A stretch of 9,563 nt of DNA from an uncultured bacterium (GCA_905215675.1 CAJMRA010000068.1:1-9563), one strand, 5' to 3'. Numbered from the stretch's first letter, positions 1 to 6,119 are shown. A program made the numbers and translations. The notes: a model not told the origin generated them from the sequence alone.

Positions 1-24
1 GCCCGTTCGCCAAGGCGAACGGGC
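1..24. terminator. Edge hairpin, possible terminator stem of a gene outside the window
   Basis: Bases 1-11 and 14-24 are perfect inverted complements (GCCCGTTCGCC / GGCGAACGGGC), giving a stem of 10-11 bp with a minimal loop. No T-run follows on the + strand (the next bases are CCCTTCC), so it is not a clean + strand terminator. If it serves the minus strand, the T-run would lie left of the window and cannot be seen. A weaker 6-bp stem follows at 30-35 / 46-51. Confidence 0.4.
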
Positions 25-134
25 CCCTTCCGGCGTCATGCGATCCGCCGGAGCGGACAAAACTGCCGGATGACTTTTCTCTGTTTACAAATAACATACT
101 GATAACAAAAGATATTCTCCAAAACTCCCTATCT

Positions 135-150
135 TGGCATGCGAAATGCA
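135..150 (+). promoter_or_regulatory. Sigma-54-type -24/-12 promoter of the TPR gene
   Basis: TTGGCATGCGAAATGCA carries GG at 136-137 and GC at 148-149, separated by exactly 10 bases, the strict sigma-54 spacing. Against TGGCAC-N5-TTGCA it differs at two positions (C to T after TGGCA, T to A before TGC). The expected transcription start is near 161, giving a leader of about 43 nt before the ATG at 204. The 70 bases upstream are unusually A/T-rich for this window and could hold activator or IHF sites; no specific site was identified. Confidence 0.55.
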
Positions 151-203
151 AACAAGAAGGCAAACGCGGAAAAAACCCGCATAAGCCTCTGGGGAGGATC
201 ATC

Positions 204-767
204 ATGGAAAACAAGCTCGATTACGAAATCAACAACGAACTGGGCGAATGCTATCTGTTCATGGGCGACTACGACAAGGCCGCCGATTACTACCGCAAGG
301 CCGCGACCGCGCCGGACTGCGGCGCCGCCCCCTACATGGGTCTGGCGACCATCGCCATTCAGCACGGCGAATATGACAACGCCCTGACCCTGTACAAGAA
401 GGCCCTTTCCGTGGAGAACAACGGCAAGGCTCACTGCGGCATCGGCCTTGTGTACATGCAGCTCGGGCACAATGAGGAAGCGTTCGCCAGCTTCGCCGAA
501 ACCCTGAAGAAGCTTCCCGACAATATCGTCGCCCTGAACTGCCTCGTGCGCGTGGGCTATCAGCTCCAGCGCGTGGAAGAAATCGTGCCCTATCTGGAAG
601 CCGCCCTTGAAAGCAGCGAGCAGGCCGAAGCCGTGCGCGTGGCGCTGGCCGGCTGCCTCATGTATCTGGGCCGCAACGACGAAGCCCGCCGTCATCTCGA
701 AATCGTGCTGGGTTCCAATCCCGAAAATACCGGCGCCAAGGAAATGCTCAACACCGTGGCAGCCTAG
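204..767 (+). CDS. Small TPR-repeat protein
   Basis: This 187-residue protein is built almost entirely of tetratricopeptide repeats. About five can be traced: residues 8-41 (GECYLFMGDYDKAADYYRKA), 42-72 (GLATIAIQHGEYDNALTLYKKAL), 75-106, 108-139 (degenerate) and 143-175 (LAGCLMYLGRNDEARRHLEIVL). No signal peptide or membrane segment is visible, so it is probably a cytoplasmic scaffold or adaptor. The start is fixed by a strong Shine-Dalgarno sequence, GGGGAGGA at 191-198, five bases before the ATG. The gene is monocistronic: a sigma-54-like promoter lies upstream and an intrinsic terminator about 180 bp downstream. That promoter and the adjacent flagellar operon suggest a motility-linked role, but this is inference; TPR proteins bind many partners and the sequence does not name one. 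Confidence 0.85.
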   Translation: MENKLDYEINNELGECYLFMGDYDKAADYYRKAATAPDCGAAPYMGLATIAIQHGEYDNALTLYKKALSVENNGKAHCGIGLVYMQLGHNEEAFASFAETLKKLPDNIVALNCLVRVGYQLQRVEEIVPYLEAALESSEQAEAVRVALAGCLMYLGRNDEARRHLEIVLGSNPENTGAKEMLNTVAA

Positions 768-777
768 CGTTTTTTTG

Positions 778-801
778 CGGGACGCAGGAGCGGGCGTCCC
801 G
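778..801. other. Hairpin just after the TPR gene
   Basis: CGGGACGC (778-785) pairs with GCGTCCCG (794-801) around an 8-nt loop. A run of seven T (770-776) precedes the stem rather than following it, so this does not read as a + strand terminator. Confidence 0.4.
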
Positions 802-863
802 GCTCCCGCCGCGACGAATGCCCCGCACGAACCGGGGATCAGCGTCCCGGACATTTCCCCTCC

Positions 864-914
864 CCACAGATTTTCCGATCCCGACCGGGGTCGGGATCGG
901 AAAATCCCTTGTGG
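864..914. repeat. Long perfect inverted repeat in the TPR 3' region
   Basis: Bases 869-886 and 889-906 are perfect reverse complements: 18-bp arms separated by GG, a 38-bp near-palindrome. An outer pair CCACA (864-868) / TGTGG (910-914) extends the stem after a three-base bulge (907-909). This would form a very stable hairpin in RNA or a cruciform in DNA. It is too long for an ordinary operator and is not itself followed by a T-run. A smaller hairpin (927-933 / 939-945) lies between it and the terminator. Confidence 0.75.
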
Positions 915-947
915 AAAAATCCCCTTCGGCGGACTCCTTCCGCCGTC

Positions 948-989
948 AGCGGCATGTTGTTCTCCAGCGACATGCCGCTTGCTTTTTTT
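948..989 (+). terminator. Intrinsic terminator downstream of the TPR gene
   Basis: AGCGGCATGT (948-957) pairs perfectly with ACATGCCGCT (970-979) around a 12-nt loop, followed after three bases by seven T (983-989). This is a canonical rho-independent terminator. It would end the TPR transcript roughly 220 nt after the stop codon and leave a long, highly structured 3' region. Confidence 0.85.
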
Positions 990-1038
990 CGCGCCCCCCT
1001 TTCCGCCGATCCGCCGCGCGCACGACGCGAAGCATGAT

Positions 1039-1067
1039 TTGCAAAAAAGACGGCTTCGCCGTACGAT
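1039..1067 (+). promoter_or_regulatory. Possible sigma-70 promoter upstream of repeat A
   Basis: TTGCAA (1039-1044) and TACGAT (1062-1067) each match four of six positions of the housekeeping -35 and -10 boxes with an ideal 17-bp spacer. The spacer contains a small hairpin (ACGGC-TTC-GCCGT). It would read through repeat A toward flhF. The match is weak and could be chance. Confidence 0.22.
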
Positions 1068-1088
1068 AACGCGCCTTGCTCCTCCGCA

Positions 1089-1233
1089 AGAGTATTTTCC
1101 GTTTGAAACGCGTTGCGTTGCAAACCATACGACCTGTCGTTTTGCGGGAAAAGCGCGGCTTTTCCGCACGTATCGGGCCAGGCGGCCCCGTGCCGCCGCC
1201 TCGCGTTTTCCCTTTTCAAAGGCGAAACGCCCT
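1089..1233 (+). repeat. Dispersed four-hairpin repeat, copy A (full length)
   Basis: This 145-bp copy aligns end to end with copy C (6619-6763). It contains hairpin 1 (GTTTGAAACGC 1101-1111 with 1115-1125, one mismatch), the conserved linker CATACGACCTGTCG (1126-1139), hairpin 2 (1144-1154 with 1158-1167, one bulge), a GGCGGC/GCCGCC hairpin 3, and hairpin 4 (1203-1230, partly degenerate). Its ends read AGAGT and GCCCT, near matches to the AGAGC/GCTCT termini of copy C. It lies between the TPR terminator and the flhF promoter, ending three bases before the -24 region. Confidence 0.85.
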
Positions 1234-1236
1234 GAT

Positions 1237-1252
1237 TGGCCTGCATCTTGCA
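1237..1252 (+). promoter_or_regulatory. Sigma-54-type -24/-12 promoter of the flagellar operon
   Basis: TTGGCCTGCATCTTGCA has GG at 1238-1239 and GC at 1250-1251 with the exact 10-base separation, and a perfect TTGCA in the -12 box. The -24 box is TGGCCT rather than TGGCAC. The predicted transcription start is near 1263, about 88 nt before the flhF ATG. Sigma-54 control of middle flagellar operons including flhF, flhG and fliA is established for Pseudomonas and Vibrio; here it is inferred from the motif. Confidence 0.65.
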
Positions 1253-1350
1253 TTTTTACGAGGACAACGAGGGCCGTTACGGATAATTGACGCGCAGGGA
1301 TTCGCGCCGCACAAGGCGCCCGACAGGTTCGCAGTTCAAGGAAGCAGACG

Positions 1351-2427
1351 ATGCAGGTCAAGACATTTTCAGGCGCCAGTTCACAGGAAGTGCTCGCGCA
1401 AATCAAGGCGGAGCTGGGCGCCGACGCGGTGATCCTCTCCAATCGCACCTATCGCAAAAACGGCGAATTGTGCCACGAGATCATGGCGGGCGTCGAACGT
1501 CCGGCCCAGCAGGGCGGCGCCGGCATGCCCGTCTCCGCCGGAGCCGCGCCCGCGCCCTCGTCCGGCGCGGGCTGGAGCGAGTGGCACAAGGACTGGATGC
1601 GCGTCAAGGAACAGCTTTTCATGCTGATGAAGCCCGCCATCCGCATGGAGCGTCTGACGCCCCGCCAGCGCGTGGCCCTGGAGTATCTGCAGCGGGAAGG
1701 CGTTTCCGACGGCGTTTCCATCGCCCTGTACAACATGCTGGCGGCCCGTCCGGGGGCGTCCGTGCTGGAGAGTCTGGCCGGTATCGTGCCCATCCGCTCC
1801 TGGGGCGCCGCGGCCTGGCCGCAGCGCGTCCACCTTTTTGCCGGCCCCTACGGCAACGGCAAGACCACGGCCGCCCTGCGCTGCGCCCTGCGCCTGCGCA
1901 AGGAAAAGCCGGAAATGCAGATAGCCTTCATCAATACGGACTGTCTGCGCGGCAACGGCCGTCTGACCCTGCGCCACTGGGCGGAACTGTCGGACTTCGG
2001 CTATCTGGAGGCGGCCGACGCCGAAAGCATGCGCAAGGCCCTGGCCCTGACGGCCGAGGCCGACGCGGTCTTCATCGACACGCCCGGCATGACGCCGGAG
2101 AGGAATCTCGCCCAGTGGCAGCACGAAATGGGCATTGACGAACAGCCGCATGCGACGCATCTTGTTATGTGCCCCTTTTATGACGGCGTACAGATGCAGG
2201 CCCTGCTGCACCGCTATGCCGCGGACGGCGACACCAGCCTTGTCTGGACGAAGCTGGACGAAGCCGTATGCTACGGCGCTCTCGTCAACGTGGCGCACGA
2301 GGCGCGACTGCCCATTTCGGCCATATCCTACGGCCCGGAGCTGAAGCAGAGCCTCAGCCCGGCGACCGAACCCATGATATGGCGGCTTATCTTCAAGCGG
2401 CAGCTGCCCATACAATCCGGCGAGTAG
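1351..2427 (+). CDS. flhF: Flagellar biosynthesis GTPase FlhF
   Basis: This 358-residue protein has the FlhF plan. The N-terminal segment (1-50, MQVKTFSGASSQEVLAQIKAELGADAVILS) is characteristic of the family. A variable, Ala/Pro/Gly-rich linker follows (about 50-80), then a helical N domain (80-155) and an SRP-type G domain. Visible G motifs are the P-loop GPYGNGKT (165-172), TDCLR (196-200, usually TDTYR), DTPG (243-246, usually DTAG) and TKLD (300-303). FlhF is related to Ffh and FtsY and directs polar placement of the flagellum at the inner membrane, working with FlhG. The start has AAGGA at 1338-1342. The gene is first behind a sigma-54-like promoter, with flhG 51 bp downstream. The altered G2 and G3 motifs are unusual, but the P-loop and TKLD are intact, so GTP binding is expected. 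Confidence 0.92.
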   Translation: MQVKTFSGASSQEVLAQIKAELGADAVILSNRTYRKNGELCHEIMAGVERPAQQGGAGMPVSAGAAPAPSSGAGWSEWHKDWMRVKEQLFMLMKPAIRMERLTPRQRVALEYLQREGVSDGVSIALYNMLAARPGASVLESLAGIVPIRSWGAAAWPQRVHLFAGPYGNGKTTAALRCALRLRKEKPEMQIAFINTDCLRGNGRLTLRHWAELSDFGYLEAADAESMRKALALTAEADAVFIDTPGMTPERNLAQWQHEMGIDEQPHATHLVMCPFYDGVQMQALLHRYAADGDTSLVWTKLDEAVCYGALVNVAHEARLPISAISYGPELKQSLSPATEPMIWRLIFKRQLPIQSGE

Positions 2428-2478
2428 CCCGAAACGACAGAGTCGTTCATTTCTGATCAGCAGCATGGAGCACCCGGC

Positions 2479-3291
2479 ATGAGCGAAACCTTTCCTCTGG
2501 TTTTTTCCGTCACCTCCGGCAAGGGTGGCGTCGGCAAAACCAACCTGTCCGTCAATCTGGCGCTGGAACTCGCCAAAAAGGGCAAGCGTGTCGTCCTCGT
2601 CGATGCGGATCTCGGTCTGGCCAATGTGGACGTGCTGCTGGGCCTGACGCCGCCGCGAAATCTTTTCCATCTCTTTCATGAAGGCGCCGGTATCAGGGAT
2701 ATTCTTTTCCCCACGCCCTACAATTTTTCCATTCTGCCCGCCAGTTCCGGCATGAGCGAAATGCTTACGCTTTCCACCGGCCAGAAGCTGGAACTGCTGG
2801 AAGCCATGGACGATCTGGAAGGCAGTATCGACTGCCTGATTGTGGATACGGGAGCGGGCATCAACGAAAACGTGCTCTACTTCAATCTTGCGGCGCAGCA
2901 GCGGCTTATGGTGCTGACGCCGGAACCGACGTCGCTGACGGACGCCTACGCGCTGATCAAGGTGCTCAAGATGGCGCACGGCGTGGAGCATTTCAAAATC
3001 TGCGTCAACATGGCCAAGGACGCCGCCACGGCAAAGGAAATGTTCAAGCGCCTCTATCAGGCGTGCGATCATTTCCTTGACGGCGTTTCGCTGGATTTTC
3101 TCGGATTCGTGCCGCGCGACCCCAGCGTGCGCGCCGGGGTGGTGCAGCAGAAACCCTTCTGCGCCTTCGCGCCCGACTCGCCCGCGTCGCAGGCCGTGGC
3201 GGCCATGGCCGAGACCATCCTCACATGGGAGCCGCCGCACGAGCTGGACGGCAATATCAAATTCTTCTGGAAAAAGCTGCTGTTCCGCTGA
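2479..3291 (+). CDS. flhG: MinD-like ATPase FlhG (FleN/YlxH family)
   Basis: This 270-residue ParA/MinD-type ATPase has a deviant Walker A, SGKGGVGKT (13-21), a Walker A' VDADLGLANVD (41-51) and a Walker B-like LIVDTGAGI (120-128). The C-terminal stretch IKFFWKKLLFR is basic and amphipathic, like the membrane-targeting helix of MinD and FlhG. FlhG restricts flagellar number by acting on FlhF and on the flagellar master regulator. The ATG at 2479 has GGAG at 2466-2469. Only about twelve residues precede the Walker A, so the N-terminal helix (DQAxxLR type) used by other FlhG proteins to stimulate FlhF GTPase is absent. No upstream in-frame extension was identified. Position directly after flhF supports FlhG over a chromosomal MinD. 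Confidence 0.92.
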   Translation: MSETFPLVFSVTSGKGGVGKTNLSVNLALELAKKGKRVVLVDADLGLANVDVLLGLTPPRNLFHLFHEGAGIRDILFPTPYNFSILPASSGMSEMLTLSTGQKLELLEAMDDLEGSIDCLIVDTGAGINENVLYFNLAAQQRLMVLTPEPTSLTDAYALIKVLKMAHGVEHFKICVNMAKDAATAKEMFKRLYQACDHFLDGVSLDFLGFVPRDPSVRAGVVQQKPFCAFAPDSPASQAVAAMAETILTWEPPHELDGNIKFFWKKLLFR

Positions 3292-3346
3292 AAACGCCAC
3301 ACGCGGAAGGCACGGCCGCACGGCCCCTTTTCGCCGTCCTTTTCCT

Positions 3347-4135
3347 ATGAAAAACGCCACAGCATACGCGCAGGCATCGGGCCCGTGGGATGATCTCGAA
3401 ACGGGCGCCCGGGCATGGGAAGACTTTTCCCCCGGCGAGCAGGAATCGGTGGTGCGTCACTACGCGCCCAAGATCCGCTTTCTCGCCCTGCGCCTGAAAT
3501 CCAAGCTGCCGCGCAATGTGGAACTGGGCGAAATGATCAGCTCCGGGACGCTGGGCCTCATGGAGGCGCTGGGCAAATTTCGTCCCCAGCTCGGCATCCG
3601 CTTCGAGACCTATGCCGAAAACCGCATCCGCGGCGCCATGCTCGACGAACTGCGGCGGCTGGACTGGCTGCCGCGCTCGCTGCGCCAGCGTATCCGGCTG
3701 CTGGACGAAGCCATGCGCAAGATCGAGCACGAACAGGGGCGACAGGCCACGGAAGAAGACCTTCAGGCCGCCACGGGGCTGGACCTGCGCGATATTCGCC
3801 AGGGCCTCGAGGCTCTGCAAAACCAGCTCTGGCTTTCGCTGGACGCCATTCAGGACACGCTCTCGTCAGAGACGGCGACGTCCGGCGACGAACCTTACGG
3901 CGGCACGGCGCAACGCGAACTTGTAGAGCGGGTGGCGCCTCTTATAGACAGATTGACACCTCGGGAAAAGCTGGTACTCTCCCTTTATTATGCTGATGAG
4001 CTAAATATGCGGGAGACCGCCGAAATCATGGGCATCACCGAAGGACGCGTTTCCCAGCTGCACTCCCAGGCGCTCAGGCGTCTTCGCAAGGAATTCATCA
4101 GACTATACGGAGACGACGCTGCGGCGCACTCTTAA
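3347..4135 (+). CDS. fliA: Flagellar RNA polymerase sigma factor FliA (sigma-28)
   Basis: This 262-residue protein has the sigma-28 architecture: region 2 at about 33-105 (HYAPKIRFLALRL, SSGTLGLMEALGKF, FETYAENRIRGAMLDELRR), region 3 at about 108-160, and region 4 at about 190-252 with the helix-turn-helix MRETAEIMGITEGRVSQLHS (221-240). It recruits core RNA polymerase to late flagellar and chemotaxis promoters and is normally held by the anti-sigma factor FlgM, which is not in this window. The reading frame stays open upstream to 3077 inside flhG, but the ATG at 3347 gives the expected length and N-terminus. No Shine-Dalgarno sequence precedes it (the upstream bases are pyrimidine-rich, CGTCCTTTTCCT), so initiation may depend on coupling or on S1. 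It lies 55 bp after flhG. Confidence 0.93.
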   Translation: MKNATAYAQASGPWDDLETGARAWEDFSPGEQESVVRHYAPKIRFLALRLKSKLPRNVELGEMISSGTLGLMEALGKFRPQLGIRFETYAENRIRGAMLDELRRLDWLPRSLRQRIRLLDEAMRKIEHEQGRQATEEDLQAATGLDLRDIRQGLEALQNQLWLSLDAIQDTLSSETATSGDEPYGGTAQRELVERVAPLIDRLTPREKLVLSLYYADELNMRETAEIMGITEGRVSQLHSQALRRLRKEFIRLYGDDAAAHS

Positions 4136-4169
4136 GTCACGGCAGGCGTCAGACACTCAGGAGGGAAAC

Positions 4170-4550
4170 ATGCCTTACGATCCGAATATGCGTATCCTCG
4201 TCGTGGACGACTTTTCCACCATGAGACGCATCGTGCGCAACATCCTGCGCCAGCTTGATCTCAACAACGTGGTCGAAGCCGACGACGGCACCACGGCCTG
4301 GGAAATTCTCAATCGCGACAAGATCGACTTCATTGTCTCCGACTGGAACATGCCCCAGATGACCGGTATCGAGCTGCTGCGGAAGGTGCGCGCAAGCGAA
4401 CAATTCGCCAATATTCCCTTCCTGATGGTCACGGCGGAAGCGCAGCAGGAAAACATCATCGAAGCCGTGCAGGCCAAGGTCTCCAACTACATCGTGAAGC
4501 CCTTCACCGCCGACACGATGAAGCAGAAAATCGACAAGATTTTTGCCTAG
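4170..4550 (+). CDS. cheY: CheY-type single-domain response regulator
   Basis: This 126-residue stand-alone receiver has every key CheY residue: acidic pair D13-D14, phospho-acceptor D58 (FIVSDWNMPQMTG), T88 (FLMVTAEA), Y107 at the aromatic switch position and K110 (YIVKPF). No output domain is present. The W59-N60 pair after D58 and the MRRIVRNIL helix are typical of motor-binding CheY proteins. Once phosphorylated by CheA it should bind the flagellar switch protein FliM and change rotation. A strong Shine-Dalgarno AGGAGGG (4159-4165) fixes the start; Met7 is a possible but worse alternative. The gene follows fliA by 34 bp in the flagellar operon, which supports a motor rather than a generic regulatory role. 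No cheA or cheZ is in the window. Confidence 0.93.
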   Translation: MPYDPNMRILVVDDFSTMRRIVRNILRQLDLNNVVEADDGTTAWEILNRDKIDFIVSDWNMPQMTGIELLRKVRASEQFANIPFLMVTAEAQQENIIEAVQAKVSNYIVKPFTADTMKQKIDKIFA

Positions 4551-4913
4551 CGGGTTCGCCCGTCGCCATGCAGACACCCGGCCGGACGCCCGTCGCCCGG
4601 CCCGTCCGGAAAAACGGCTTCGGTCGGGAAACGCGGGCGACGTCGCTTTTGAAGCGCCCGCATTGCAGGGTTCGCCGCTGCGGCCAGCATGAGCCGTCGC
4701 GCGGAGACCTTGCGAACATGGCCGGTTACGGCATCTTTCCCGTTTCGGGCCGGGCATGCCCGCGGGCGCAACGTCGCCCTTCTTTCGTCCGCCGTCCGGC
4801 GACAGACGAATCACGACGCTTCCGGCGCGTTTCGCCCCGCGGCATCCGCTCCGGCAGCGCCCCGACACAACCTTTTCATGACGCCGTTCACGGCGTCCCG
4901 GCAGGCTCGGAGA
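4551..4913. other. Gene-free stretch between cheY and the fliL-like gene
   Basis: These 363 bases are very GC-rich and open in several frames, but the translations look like Arg/Pro/Gly-rich noise without a domain or a credible start. Inverted repeats are present: CGGG-TTCG-CCCG right after the cheY stop, CCGGACG (4582-4588) with CGTCCGG (4603-4609), a 12-bp palindrome CGGGCATGCCCG near 4751, and GACGCCG-TTCA-CGGCGTC (4880-4897). None has a terminator T-run. No sigma-54 or sigma-28 promoter was found; a TGGCC...GGCA string near 4719 has the wrong spacing. Confidence 0.55.
4880..4897 (+). promoter_or_regulatory. Hairpin just upstream of the fliL-like start codon
   Basis: GACGCCG (4880-4886) pairs perfectly with CGGCGTC (4891-4897) around TTCA, ending 16 bases before the ATG at 4914. 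With the weak ribosome-binding site that follows, it could modulate translation of the fliL-like gene. If translation instead began at the ATG at 4878, this hairpin would be coding. Confidence 0.35.
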
Positions 4914-5600
4914 ATGGCTGATACCAAGACAAAGACAGCGTCGGGCACCCTTCAGATGGAGGTCGTGCCTCCGACCGCCAACAAGAAGGTCGAGCTGGAC
5001 CTTGATGACGCGCCCTTCCTCCAGAAGGAAGAGGAACAACGCCAGGACCTGCCCGCGCGACCCGCCAGCCGCCCGCCGGCCGAACCGGCCGCTCCCGCTC
5101 CGGATGCCGGCACCAACAGCAAGAAAAAGAAACTCCTTATAGCGGCCGCCGCAGCGGGCATTCTGATCGTGCTGGGCGCGGTCGCCGTCTGGTGGTTCTT
5201 CCTGCGCGCGCCCGCCGCGCCGCCCGTGCCGCCCGCCAACGCGCCGCAGCCCCAGATCATCACGGTACCGAGCCAGACGGTACCGCCGCCGCCCGCGGAA
5301 AGCCTCAAGGCCCTTGATCCCTTCTGGGTGGAAAACAAGGACGCCCAGGGCCATTCCCACTTCCTGATCTGCACCTTCTCCATCGTCTGCGACGATATTC
5401 AGGCGGAACAGGAAATCGATCGGCACATGCTCGTCATCCGCGACGCCATCTACTTCTATCTGCGCAGCAAGACCTTTGAAACGCTCCTTGACGCCAAGCA
5501 GGTCGAAGGCATGAAGAAGGACATCGTGGATACCATCAACAACTATCTGACGCGCTACAAGGCAAAAGACGTGCTCTTCGAGAGCTATATCGGGCAATAG
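4914..5600 (+). CDS. fliL: FliL-like flagellar basal-body-associated membrane protein
   Basis: From the ATG at 4914 the product has 228 residues. A charged cytoplasmic N-terminus (1-73) contains a Pro/Ala-rich part and ends in KKKK. One membrane segment follows (74-97, LLIAAAAAGILIVLGAVAVWWFF), then a Pro-rich periplasmic spacer and a C-terminal domain (about 132-228) beginning LKALDPFWVE and ending LFESYIGQ. This is the FliL plan; FliL sits beside the MotA/MotB stator and supports torque. The N-terminal tail is longer than in most FliL proteins. The frame stays open upstream to 4689, and an alternative ATG at 4878 would add 12 residues, so the start is moderately certain; only AGG-like bases at about 4903 serve as a ribosome site. 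The final AG of the TAG stop is also the first AG of repeat copy B. Confidence 0.8.
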   Translation: MADTKTKTASGTLQMEVVPPTANKKVELDLDDAPFLQKEEEQRQDLPARPASRPPAEPAAPAPDAGTNSKKKKLLIAAAAAGILIVLGAVAVWWFFLRAPAAPPVPPANAPQPQIITVPSQTVPPPPAESLKALDPFWVENKDAQGHSHFLICTFSIVCDDIQAEQEIDRHMLVIRDAIYFYLRSKTFETLLDAKQVEGMKKDIVDTINNYLTRYKAKDVLFESYIGQ

Positions 5601-5747
5601 GGCGTTTTCCCTTGAAAAAGGCGAAACGCGAGGCGGCGGCACAACGCCGCCCGGCCTGAAGCGGGCGGAAAAAACCGCGTTTTTTTCCGCCGGGCGACAG
5701 GCCGTATGGTTTGAACCGTCAAAAGCGTTTCAAGCCGAACATGCTCC
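5599..5747 (-). repeat. Dispersed four-hairpin repeat, copy B (inverted, inside the operon)
   Basis: Read on the minus strand, this copy matches A and C over about 149 bp. On the + strand the order is hairpin 4 (from 5602), hairpin 3 (GGCGGCG/CGCCGCC), hairpin 2 (GGCGG-A6-C at 5664-5675 pairing with 5679-5691, one T bulge), the linker CGACAGGCCGTATG (5695-5708), a degenerate hairpin 1, and an end GCTCC (5743-5747). The outer end AGGGC (5599-5603) overlaps the TAG stop of the fliL-like gene. It nearly fills the 183-bp gap before the next gene. Confidence 0.8.
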
Positions 5748-5783
5748 GGGGGCCGCAACGTCGAGGAGCGCGCGGGGGGTCGT

Positions 5784-6119
5784 ATGAGCATCGAGTCCAC
5801 CATGGCGATCCTGTATGCCCAGACCGGTCTCGCAGCGCCCATCGTCAATGCGACGGCTGTCGGCCCGCAGGCCGCCGCGGCCATGTCCCGGACGCTGGCC
5901 GCGGAAATGGCCAAGCAGGAACAGCAGCAGGTCAACAAGACCGAACCGCAGGCGGAAGGGGCCAAGGTCAGCCCCGACGCGCAGCATCAGAACGACGGAC
6001 AAATGTTCGGCAACCGCCGCAAGCGACGTCCCTTCCAGCCCGCGCCGGAAGAGAATGACGACGAGGTCCGGCCTTCGGGCTCCCCCCTTGTGGGAAACTT
6101 ACTGAATATAAAGATATGA
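5784..6119 (+). CDS. Small protein of unknown function in the flagellar operon
   Basis: I do not recognise this 111-residue protein. The N-terminal third is Ala-rich and probably helical (MSIESTMAILYAQTGLAAPI, then AAAAMSRTLAAEMAKQEQQQ). The middle is polar (Gln, Glu, Asn-rich, 45-75), with a basic patch NRRKRRPF at 77-84, an acidic run EENDDE, and a short hydrophobic end, GNLLNIKI. There is no signal peptide or membrane segment, and much of it looks disordered. Two purine-rich stretches precede the ATG (GAGGAG at 5763-5768 and a G-run at 5774-5779), either of which could be the ribosome site. It overlaps the next gene by ATGA, so the two are probably translationally coupled. Operon position suggests a flagellar accessory role, but no function is visible. 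Confidence 0.65.
   Translation: MSIESTMAILYAQTGLAAPIVNATAVGPQAAAAMSRTLAAEMAKQEQQQVNKTEPQAEGAKVSPDAQHQNDGQMFGNRRKRRPFQPAPEENDDEVRPSGSPLVGNLLNIKI

Noticed and set aside
770..801. Terminator directly after the TPR stop codon
   Set aside because: The T-run comes before the hairpin on the + strand, and on the minus strand it reads as A, so neither strand has stem then T-run.
839..1246. Minus-strand open frame in the TPR-flhF gap as a possible gene
   Set aside because: It covers the palindrome, the terminator and repeat A; part of it is the frame shared by all repeat copies.
1381..3360. 659-residue minus-strand open frame opposite flhF and flhG
   Set aside because: It is fully antisense to two well-supported genes. 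Its product is Gly/Arg/His-rich with no domain; in GC-rich genes such antisense frames stay open by codon bias.
4719..4735. Possible sigma-54 promoter (TGGCCGGTTACGGCAT) upstream of the fliL-like gene
   Set aside because: The GG-to-GC distance is one base too short, and sigma-54 does not tolerate that well.
4149..5642. 497-residue minus-strand open frame across cheY and the fliL-like gene
   Set aside because: It runs antisense to both genes and into repeat B, and has no recognisable domain.
5599..5747. Target-site duplication around repeat B as proof of transposition
   Set aside because: The immediate flanks (CAAT on the left, GGGG on the right) share no direct repeat; the MITE idea therefore rests only on copy number, ends and structure.
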